Source: Ancistrus triradiatus
Taxonomy: Eukaryota > Chordata > Actinopteri > Siluriformes > Loricariidae
DNA length: 64,000 nucleotides
Reading direction: 5' to 3'
Assembly (NCBI GenBank): GCA_025084515.1
Contig: JAJAGP010000215.1
Coordinates: forward strand, 62,001 to 126,000
Position 1 is the stretch's first letter, and each line of letters begins with the position of its first letter. Shown in pieces: positions 26,301 through 38,300 of the stretch. The notes under the pieces were generated by a model that saw only the letters and a list, made by a program, of their open reading frames with translations, ran no database searches and was not told the origin of the DNA. Position numbers and translations under genes: made by a program.

Positions 26301-29300
26301 ATGACACACCGACCCCACATCCACAGAATGTTGGGTTTTTTTTGTTTTGTTTCGTTTTTTTTTAATCTCTCGCATCAATTCGACTTTGAGTTAGAGTTCG
26401 TGTATGCGCAATTTCTACTAATAACACAGCATAATAACACAGCGTAGCGCACAATGAAGGTAATGACAGGATAAAACAAATGCATACCTGTATACAAACC
26501 AACTTTATTTGTGCGTTCAAATTTGTGTGGGTTCAGGTGTGTTCCTGTACTCAGCGTATACACACACGCCTTCTGCATCTGCACTGTGTAATACATGTGG
26601 CCAGTTTTTCAGTTTATTTTCTTCTTATTCTTTTAGTTTAATGCTCACTGCGCTTTGTAGTTCTACAATTCCAGACTGTAGTCCATCTGTTTTTCTACGT
26701 GCTTGTAAGTCACCTTTAGTCCACTCTTACTTGAGTGTTTGTTGCACTGATACGACTGGATCAGACACAGCAGTGCTGGTGGAGTTTAAACACCTCAGTG
26801 TCACTGCTGGACTGAAAAGCCACCAGCATACTCTGAGCACTGATGAAGGATTAGAGGATGACGAACACAAACTGTGCAACAACAGATCAGCTGCTGTTTC
26901 TGACTTGACATGTACAAGGTGGAGCAATAAGGGGAATGTCTCTAAGAAGGTGGACGGTGACTGAATCATGTTTCAAAACTCCAGCGGCACTGCTGTGTTT
27001 GTACAGTACCTGTACAGACCCAGCAGTGCCTGACCTGTGCTGGTTTAGCAGGGGTCCTGAGCGTTAGAGAAGAGTAAAGGAGATGAATAAAGTATGTAGA
27101 GAGACAGATGGACTACAGTATGTAATTATAGAACTACAAAGTGCAGTGACCACTAAAACTTGAATATAGAATAAGCAGAATTTAAACAAAAAAAACAAAA
27201 GACTTTTCACAGTACAGCATGTATATATGTGTGTGGATACACTATACAGAGAGAGAGTGTGAACACACACACACACACACACCACACACAACATAACAGT
27301 TGCTATGAAAGGAAGTGGGGCATGACGTCATAAGCTAAAAAGGTCAGTCATCCTAGTGCTAAACAATAATATTTATTAAAAAACAATGTGCGAACATTTA
27401 GGACAGTACTGTTCTGCACTAGAGTCATTCTTATCTTTGCATCTTTTCTAAATCGTGAAACACTTCCCGATAAGAACGAGAGTGGAACGTTAACATGTTT
27501 TTTTCTGCCTTGTTTTCAAGCAAAGCCCAAGGGTTTGCTTGTACTAGTTTTCTGTCATTCAGACATGAATAAGATGCATGTAAGACATTTTTATTTCCTA
27601 TTGTAATTTTAAAGCGAATGGACGCTGATCGGATGGTGCTTGGATTCGATTGAACGGCGCATTTCTGTGTTTTTTTTCTTCTTGAATGAATTTTAACAAT
27701 ACCATTTGGAAAAGCCAGTTTCTTCATAAGATTTGTAGTACCTTCTCTCCTTCTCTCTTTTTAAAAAAAATCTGTAGTACCATAAGGAGGTGGTGAGGCT
27801 GATGTCGGGGGAATTCAGGCAGCGGATAGGCGAGCGCTATATTGCCTTTGCCCGGAAGTGGATGAACTACGTCCTAACAAAGTGTGAGAGCGGTAGAGGT
27901 ACCAGGCCCAGGTTAGATCCTCTGCTGCTTTAGACGTGTTTGTTGTAAAATCATCAAACTCAGTGATGTATTTCTGTACATGCTTCCTCTGTATTTGTCG
28001 TGGTAGGTGGGCAACGCAAGGCTTTGATTTCCTCCAAGCCATCGAACCCGTTTTCATCTCTGCCCTGCCTGAAGATGATTTTCTGGTAAAGTGTGATGGT
28101 TGTTTTTTTTTGTTGTTGTTGTTGTTGAATCACAACTGTCTGTTGAATACTTTTTTTTCCCCTCTTTCAGAGTCTTCAGGCCTTGATGAATGAGTGTATC
28201 GGTCATGTGATCGGGAAGCCACACAGCCCCGTGACTGGCCTGTACATAGGTTAGCTTTTGCTTCACCTTCATTAGCAATTCTCAGTTTTGTGATGAAGTG
28301 TAACATCATTCTACGGAATCAAAATTAGACATTTAAGACTGATTTTTTTTATTTGTTTTTGTATTTTTCAGCCCCCCGAAACAGTCCTCGACCTGTCAAA
28401 GTTCCTCGTTGCCATAGTGACCCGCCAAACCCATCTCTCTTCATCCCCAATTCAGAGAGCACCAGGTAAGTCCCGCGTACAAGCTGTCCGAATATACGAT
28501 TAGTTCTTCCAGTTTAAGGATTTTTTTATCAGTTTCTAAAATGAACTAAACCTCTGAATCTGTTAATAGCAAATTGGGTACACCTCCTATTGTCCATTTG
28601 ATCAGTTCCACTTACCGTATAGGAGTCCTAAAATCAGACTGTAGTCCATCTTTTTCTCTACATGCTTTGTTAGTCCCCTTTACTCTGTACAGATCAGGTA
28701 CTATTTGGGTGGTGGATCATTCTCAGCTCTGCACAGTTAGTGTGTGTTGTGCTGGTATGAGTGGATCAGATACAGCAGTGCTGCTGGACTATATAGAAAA
28801 TAGCCCAATGACCAAAACTGTCCAGCCACCAGCAGTTTTGCACCTGCGTCGTTACACCCCTACTAAGAAATAAAAATACCTAAGTGCTGACTTAACTTAA
28901 AATTCACAGTAAACAAACAAGCTCACTGCTAAGCTCAAATATCTCCAAGAACTTTGACATAAAAATATGCTGGATCTCGAGCTATATTGGCATTCTTGGA
29001 AACGAAAACGCTGACAAGGCGGCACACAATCCCATGACCATATCGACTACGGTCACTAAGATACAAGCCTATATTAAAAGCCTATGTCAAGGAGAGTGGG
29101 GAAAGCCAGAGAAATAAACTACAAAAGATAAACCCCAATATAAACATAAATAAAGCAATACATTTCTGCAATGGAACTGACCAACAACCTGGGCAAGCTG
29201 CAGAATGGGACACTCTAAATTCACTCACCGTCACCTTTTAAAGGAAGAACTGCCGCCGATCTGTGACGTCTGCTACACCGAAATAACAATAAAACATGTC

Positions 29301-32300
29301 ATCTCAGAATGTAAGAAATACAAAGAGGCCAGAAACAAATTAAAAATACCTGTGGACATGAAATGTGCACTAAGCTCTGAAAATGCCCCCAAAACTCTGA
29401 AATTCTTGGACGTTATAGGAATTAAGTCGTGATCCTACTGCAAATAATCAAGTATCATACTCACCCTTCTGCCATGAGCAAGGCCGAACGGTAAGTCAGT
29501 CCTGAGAATGATCCACCAGTGATCCACCTGATCTTTGGCATCCGGACTGTTGGAGAACAGAGTAAAGGGGATGAACAAAGGATGCAGAGAAACAGATGGA
29601 CTACAGTCCATAATTATAGAACTACAAAGTGCTTCTATATGGCAAGTGGAACTGAGAAATGAGTGTAGAAACAAGTAGGTGCACCTAATAAAGTGGTCGG
29701 TGAGTGTATTCCGATAGGAGAAAGACCTATGGTGACGATTGCTGATGTGAAAATTCTGTCCTCGGTCCAGCTCACCTACTTTCAGTAATGTCACCATAAC
29801 ACGTGGTGGTTTGTTCTTTTCTTTTTGCCCTTTTCTCGCCTGTTTTCAAGCGCTCTCTCTTTCTATGCTCCATGTGATTAAAGCTTAAACATCATCCTAA
29901 CCTTGATGCTGTTGAGTATTTAGTGCATGCTGTGATTATACACTAGTACTGTAACACTGATCTCTGCTCGTTTTAAAATCAGAGTGTGGCCTGACAAATG
30001 TGTAAACGGTCTTGCCGTTCCTGACGCGTTATTCACCCACTTGCTGGTCATATTTAAAAGAATCCTTTTTCGAGTCTCTCAGTGTACTTCTCTACCACAG
30101 CTCTCGGAGTCTACCGTGTGACCTGCGTAACCAGCTATACCCCCCAGGCCCTCGCCCTGCCCCTCTGGCCCCCCATGGGGAAAACAGCTACAGCAAAGCA
30201 CTCTTCACAAATCCCTATGAACACAGGTAGCTAGGTCCAAACCCTATTTGATTCGGAATGGCATTCCCTATCTTTTTAAAAACATGGAGTTTATCATTTG
30301 TACCAGAGTTGGTACACGATGGATTGTTATTGTGGACACCCTTGGTAAAATGCTTAATAATTATGTGGTTCATTAGCCTAATCTCACACTGAACCGATTT
30401 GGTCAGTTTAGCGTTAGTTCAAGTTAAAACTTTTGCAAAATGTATGGAGTATTGTTTTCAGTGGTTCCAAACCACAGTCATAACATCCAGTGATATTTCA
30501 CTGCAGACAGTGTGAACCCAGGATATTTCATGTCTTGTCTGGGCAACTTCATTTCATTTGTTATTAAACATCCGTTCCGGAATTTCGACCTGCAACACCA
30601 TTATTTCATTATTTGTGACAGATGTCGTCTTGAAAGCAGCAGAAGTTGCTCTAAAATGTCAGTGTACTTCCCTGTATTAATGCGGCCATCACAAGGGCGC
30701 TGGCCCAACCCCATACCATGACAGACCCTGGATTTTGGACTTGTTACTGATAAGTCTGGATGGTTCTTTTCGTCTTTGGTCTGGAAAACATGGCGTCCAT
30801 TTCTTGCAAAAAAAGATATGAAATACTGATTGGTCTGACCAATCACGTTTCCACTGTGTGATGGTCCATCCCAGATGCCTCAGAGCCCAGAGAAGTCGAC
30901 GCCGCTTCTGGACATGGTTAAAATGAGGCGTCTTTTCAGCACAGTAACCTTTTAAGTGGTATCTGTGAATGTAACTGTGTTGTAGAGCTTGATAAAGGTT
31001 TGATAAAGGAATCCCTTGTCCATGTGGTTCTATCAGCTATTGCTGCATGACGGTCCTTGATGCAGTGCCGTCTGAGGGATCGGGGATCATATCTCTTCAG
31101 TTTATTGCACTGTAGAGGAAGAAATGTGTAAATTATAATTTCAAATATTTCATAGAAATTTCAGAATTATAAATTTCAATAACTTGTCCAGAAAAAACAT
31201 GAAATATCTCAAGTTCATGCTGTTTGCAATGAAATAAAAGCCAAAGTATATGTAAGACACTGCATTTTTTAATTTGCATTGTCCATACTATCTGATACCC
31301 CTGATTTGGGGTTGTATAGTTACACTGTTTACAACAGTCCCACACTCAAACAAAAATTATAAGGCCATGATTAATGGACATAATCATGCTGCGTTTTCTT
31401 TACACCCATAGTCACTAGTTCTCTAGACTAATCACGGTGTAGGTCATTTTGATTGAAAACATGCACTCTTTCTTCATTTTCCATTTCCTTTCATAACCAA
31501 AGTTATTGGTTTGGAAGCCCATGCATTGTTTCTCTAACCCTGTTCTGCTCTGCACTGTTCTGAAAGTTACCTCTGTGACCTCTAGGGCAGCTGCAGTTCT
31601 CCAGTCCAGTAACAGTGTTGTTTGAATTTCAGTGTCCACGAGAATGACCGTCTGTCTTCAGTGGCAGCCGAACTGCAGTTTCGGTCCCTCAGTCGCCACT
31701 CTAGTCCCACCGAAGACAGAGAAGGTGGGATGTTTGTGACGTGTTCTCTCATTCGTAGTTACACACTTTGCATTTTTGCTGTTTACACTTGGAAGTCTGC
31801 TATGCCCTTTAATTAGACTGTAAAAGCTGTTGAACTATACGTTTTGGGGTTTTTTTCTTTTCCTTTTCAGAACCCTCGTATCCAAAAGCAGACCCCACTG
31901 CTGCGACTCACCGTCACTGGGAACTCCGGAGCTTTATTAGCCAGCCAAAAGGTAGGATTTGTTATAGGAAGGTTAGGAAATGTTATATACACTGATGTGC
32001 CAAGTCATGAAACGGAAACTAGTATAGTGTAGGACCCCCTCTTTTATTGCATTGTCCTGCTGGGGATACAGAAGTTCCATGAAGGGCTGCAAATGGTCCA
32101 TGGTGGTCAGTGATGTATTTGGATCCAACCAGTGCCATGAGAACATCCCCCAACAGATTGGACACCACACCTTAAACATAGTCAAGAAAGGTGACTGACA
32201 ATGTGGCAAAAACGATACTAAATTGCACTGTTTTTTATTTGCCAGTTTACTTAATAGTTTAAACAGGAAATGATGACCTCAGCAGTTTTCTGCTTTGACA

Positions 32301-35300
32301 AACCGTTGTAAACATTGTATTGTGAAGTATTGTGAATTTTCTGTGCTGCATAATTATATGCTGGTCTAATATTTATAGTGTACCTTTAGTCGTTTGGCAA
32401 ACACCCTTATCTGATGAGGGTCGGGTTCGAGAATGGAGGCCTTGTGTTGAGCGCATCAATCCTGCCTTTGCTGTGGATCAACACACTGCTCCAACAGCTG
32501 GTGTGATGATCTGGGGTGCCATGGCGTACCACAGTCGGTCACCCCCAGTAGTGATAGGGGGGGGACACCTGACAGATCAGCAATATGCGCAAGACATCCT
32601 GCGGCCATGCATGTTGCTTCTCATGGCAGGGCTTCCAACTGGCATTTTTCAGCAGGATAATGCTCACCCACACACAGCAAGGCTTTTCCAGGAATGTGTT
32701 TGCCAGATTGCAACACTTCCTTGCCCTGCCCAGTCGCCAGATTTATCACCAATCGAAAACATTTATGGGACCAGCTAGGACACCAACTTCAGAAATCTAT
32801 GAGTGTGGAGGATCTACATGTCTACCAGTCAACGCACCAAGAGGGACATTACCCAAAAGTAGCCTCTAAGAGCATTTTTGTAGAGCGGTGGCAAGACCCA
32901 GTGTCTAATCAGACCACACCTGTAATTATTTACATATCTGCCTGTGACGGAACTACATGCCGAGTTTTGCCGCAATCTGGCATTTCCATCTGGGTGCTTT
33001 TTATTTTATTTATTTATTTTTGGTCAAGTAATGTACGTTTAGCAGCAACTGCAAAAACATCACTGCTAAGTATTGTCGGAATTACCTGATTTTGTTTTTT
33101 TCCCCTCAATGGAGTCTTGAATAAAGAGGTGGGAGCTAAAAACTTCAAAGGGAAAAAATAAGGGACACCCTGGATTACTTTTTGAGGTTCCTTTTCCACA
33201 TTGCAATCAGCAGCCCTTAAATCACCTCAGAGTACCTTAAATCAGGAAGCCTACATGTTCCACTATAGTACCAAACTCTCCTCGGGTTTTCTCACTTAGA
33301 CACGGCAACAGATCCGGTTCCGATTGAGGTGGTACACCGAGCTATCCGCTCTTTCGAGGAGAAGCGCTACGCCGCTCTGAGGCAGCGCAACGTCATCGGC
33401 CAGGTGTGCAACACGCCCAAGTCGTACGACAACATCATGCACGTGGGTCTGCGCAAGGTCACCTTTAAATGGCAGAGAGGCAACAAAATAGGTAGGAAGT
33501 CCTGTGTATTTGGGTCTGTCTGGAATCGGTTCCTCTGTTAGTAAGCGTTCTGAATGTTTCATCACTCTGTACGTAGGTGAAGGACAGTATGGAAAGGTCT
33601 ACACATGTATTAACGTGGACACGGGTGAACTGATGGCTATGAAGGAGGTACGGGTTTAAATGTCTAAAGTAATAGCACTATTTCAGTGCAGTCATGGCTA
33701 GAAATATTGGCAGCCTTATAGTTTTTCCACCTAATACAACCAATCCTAATATACAGGTATTTAATGACAGGTCGTTGACCTTTGTTTGCAATGAAATAAC
33801 CCAACAATAGGCGGGGGGTGGGGGGTAAAATCTAATTGTGTTCCACACAGAACTCCGAAAATGGACTGCACACTGAATGTGTTTACATGCACTTGAGATA
33901 TCAGATAGGGATTACATGACTCGGGCTTCATAATCGGACTTCTACTTTGCAACCAGCCAATAATTTCAAAGAAATATGTGACACAAACATCAAACTTTAA
34001 TGTTAAATAATCAAATTATATATATATATATATATATTTATACACACACTTCGTCTCAGAGTCTCCCCAAAGTGTTGGATGTTTCATTTTGGGACTGTGG
34101 TAGCCTAGTGGGTAAGGTACTGGACTATAGACCAGAAGGTCCAGGGTTCAAAACCCACCTCTGCCAATCTGTCACTGTTGGGTCCTTGAGCAAGACCCTT
34201 ATCCCACAATTGCTTGGATTGTAAGACTGTATCCATTGTAAGTCGCTCTGGATAAGGGCGTCTGCTAAATGCTGTAAATGTAAATTTTGGGGTTGCCAGA
34301 TCCAGCAAGAAAAACATCGCTTAAGTTAATAGAAAAACAGTCCAAAAATAAGAAATGCGTGGATCTGGCAACCGTGTGGAACGCCCGTGCAGATGCACAG
34401 ACTAAAAACACTGATTATAATCAGGTTAGTATACATGCTATGAGTAATCTGATTACTGGGGTGAAATCCAGCTCTCTTTATATTTATATTTCTGATTTAT
34501 CGGAGTATGCTGTATACATGACCTCTTGATAATTGCAGAAATCTGACTATGATTGAATTATTAGATGCATGTAAAAACACTGATTGTTGGGACACTTTAG
34601 AAGAGATAATTGGATTTCAAGCTGATGAACCCCCTTTAAGTTGTAAGGAAACACTCGGTTTGACCAGTTTAAAAAGAGAAAGGTTGAGTCAGCCCATGAG
34701 TGTCCTCGTATACCACATTACGGAGCATGAAGTAGAATAGGATGAGTAGTCCGAGATTTGAAAAATATACAGGTATGACAGAAAAGAGTCGCAGCCTTGA
34801 AAGAGAAAACATGGTAACATTCCTCTTGTTTTTGTTACTGGTAAGTATGTCAAGTTTTATAATGGATACATAGATAAGAATTGCTGTATTATACAGTGCA
34901 GTACTGAACGAAATGTTTTCATATTGTGTTTTAAGTAATATTGCTATTTAAAATAAAACACTGTGCAATCCATCTACACAACTATGTGACGTCCTGTTTC
35001 ACAGATCGTAATGCGGACGTTAAACATCACATACCTGTACTGTAGTAAATAGTGGATCAAAAGTTTGCAAACTGCTACTTACAATTTCAACTGTGTATGG
35101 AGAAAAATTAAATGTCAAGGAGTGTCCGATATTTTTGGCCCTGACTGACCATGACAGCCAATGAATGATCTATTCACTCCACAACAGTTTATATCGTTAC
35201 TTGTCCATTGTTTAACTGTGCTATCGTGCACTTTCACAGATTCGCTTCCAGCCCAACGACCACAAAACAATAAAGGAGACGGCTGACGAGCTCAAAATCT

Positions 35301-38300
35301 TTGAAGGAATTAAACACCCAAACCTGGTCCGTTACTTTGGAGTTGAGCTACACAGAGTAAGACCCTTTAAGTTCTCGTGGTTTTAAGTAATGTCTGGTAG
35401 ATACAGTTCCTATCGAGCCTTCCTACAGCCTGAAGTCATGGCATACAGCATTCAGATTTAGTTTAGGGCTCTGAATTGGCCACTCAAGGACATTGATAAT
35501 CCTATTATTAAGACACAGATTTTTATTAGCGTACTTGGCATCATTGTCCCACAACATAATGCTACCACCACCATGCTTCACATGGTACTGGTATGCAGTA
35601 TACGTTTCCACTGTGTGATGGTCCATCCCAGATGCCTCTCGAGTCCAAAGAAGTTGACGCAGATTCTGGACATGGGTAACATAAGGCCTCTTTATTGCAC
35701 AGTAAAGTGTTAAGTGATGGTATTTTAAACATTTCAGTCATTTTCTAAGGCGTTTGTTGACAAACTAGAGATCCTCTTCCGACCTTTGCTTCATCAGATT
35801 TTTGATTGGGTGTTGAATTTGCAATGATTTTCTTAACAGGAAGAGATGTATATCTTTATGGAGTACTGTGATGAAGGCACCCTTGAGGAGGTCTCCAGAC
35901 TGGGACTGCAGGAGCACGTGATCAGACTGTACTGCAAACAAATCACTACCGCCATCAACGTGCTCCACGAACACGGCATCGTACACCGTGACATCAAAGG
36001 TGGCCTGATCTTAATGGCTCCGTCTTTACTACAAAGTGTTCGCTTGTGAATTTGCCCCTCTGATGCTTTGTGTACTTTCCCCAGGAGCCAACATTTTCCT
36101 CACATCCTCCGGCCTGATAAAGCTGGGAGACTTTGGCTGCTCGGTCAAGCTGAAGAACAACGCTCATACAATGCCCGGAGAGGTGAACAGCACACTGGGG
36201 ACTGCAGGTGAGACTGTAGTAGCTAGGTTGAAACACAAGGAGTCGGTGCTTTGCCTTTCTGTTGCTCTCACGGCCCTTTCTTTCTGTTTCAGCATACATG
36301 GCGCCAGAGGTCATTACACGGGCAAAGGGGGAAGGTCACGGACGTGCAGCCGATATCTGGAGTCTCGGCTGCGTTCTCATCGAGATGGTCACTGGAAAAG
36401 TAATGGCACTTACCGTGTTCATGGAAATTATGGTTATGGGAAATCGGACATTATTTTGGTCCTCACAAGCTTGCTTTCTTATAGCATTTAGGGATTTTCC
36501 TTGCCACTGTCACCCTAGGTTTGCTCAGTTAAGGCTAAGATAGCTGTAAAGCTGCTTTGAGACATTGCTCTGTTGTAAAATAGAAATAAATTTGGCTCGG
36601 CTTTGGGTTTTATCTCTAGGGCAGAACAAAGTGCCTAGTCTCCCAACGTGGCACGCCCAATTCCCCCAGTCAATCATTTACATTTACAGCATTTGCCTAG
36701 GCTCTTATCCACCACAGTCTTACAAGGTACAGTCCAAGCAGTTGAGGGTTAAGGATCATGCTCTTGGTCCCAACAGTGGCAGCTTAACAGTGCTGGACCT
36801 TGAACCCGGAACCATCAGTTTGAGTCCAGTACCTTAAATGCTAAGCCACCAAAGGATGAGGGCCATTATCCACAGAACTCGTATGGCGAGAGTTTGATCG
36901 ATGGGCCTACCATTACAGTGGTGGGAGATGATTCTTCACTGACCTTCCCTCCCTCAGATGCAGCGCATTGCTGCACTACCAAGACTCGAAAGCAGGTTTC
37001 CATGTTTCCCAATTCTAGATTTTGTCTTTCATTACAAACCTGACCAGGACAAGAGTGGAAGCTCGGAATTTGAACGACTCTTGATTCAAATGAATCGAAT
37101 GATCGAATGGTCCGTACCTGTACTCCAGTGAAGAGATGTTGCTGTTGTCCCTGCATGTTTCAGGTACAGTGGTACCACATTACCAGACTTCCAGAAGGCA
37201 CGACGAGTAACGAGAGTTCCCACAAGGAATCATATAAATTGAATCCATTCTAGACCCCCAGAAATTTCACGCTGTATAAGGTATTACAATGGTACCTCGG
37301 TTCTCGACCACCTAAGACCTCGACGCATTTTGACTAGAAAAATTTGTCTCAGTTCTCAGTGTTTGCTCGGTACCCTGAGCACTTGCTTGTATGAGTCGAG
37401 CCGCACGACTCGTTTCAGACGAAACACAATTCACGATTCAATACAGTGATTCAGGTTCACAGTAGCCCTCAGTGAAGATCTCCACTATTTTTCATTGTGG
37501 TTTTTCTTTATTTTGACATCTACAGTACTGTATTCTTCATGCCAATAAGTCTCCATGGGTCTTAAAAAGGTTGGTTTATAAGAGCCAATTGAAAGGAAAA
37601 CAGGAAATGAGTCCTCCAGAACACAGGCTGCAGTTAGCTTAGCAGCTATGCCAGCACCCCGAGTTCACCAATAGTGTTTTGCTTTTACTTTTCACTTTCA
37701 ATCCACTACTCACTAAACTACACGACTTTGTGTTTGATTTTGACCGACTATAGGTTAACGTAAGTGTTTTAAACATTAACTTGCTTATTATTACTTATGA
37801 GGCTGCGCTATGATATAGTATAGGCCGCTCTAACAGACACTTGTTAAACTCATCAGTGCATGATCCATTTAACTTATGATGGATTTGTTGAACATATCCC
37901 CATCATAAATCAGGGAGAACCTGTGCAACACAACTCCATTAATGCATGTAATGCCTCATACAGTGTGGATTTTCTGGAGGTCTGGAACGGATTCATTCAG
38001 GCCATTCAATCAAGTCTACGGGACACTCCCTCAGTCTTGGCGCCACTGTCCCAGTGATAAGATGTGACAACTGCGTTTGCCCCAGTGGCTATAAAGTTTC
38101 ACTTAATTTAGACTTCTTTTATTTATTATTATTATTATTATTCATATTGTATTTACTACTGCTTTTAATCATTCATTACATACGAATATAGATTGTTTTA
38201 AATAATTTAAAAAAATAATTTGGGAGTAAGGACTGTGGTAGCCTAGGGGTTAAGGTACTGGACTCTGGACCACAAGGTCCAGGGTTCAAATCCCACCTCT

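Noticed and set aside
29205..29432. Small host gene on the + strand
   Set aside because: It is the Cys/His C-terminal part of a LINE; upstream sequence carries the LINE's RNase H remnant.
34091..34165. tRNA gene at the heads of the SINE copies
   Set aside because: A and B boxes are present but the sequence does not fold as a tRNA and is followed each time by the same SINE body.
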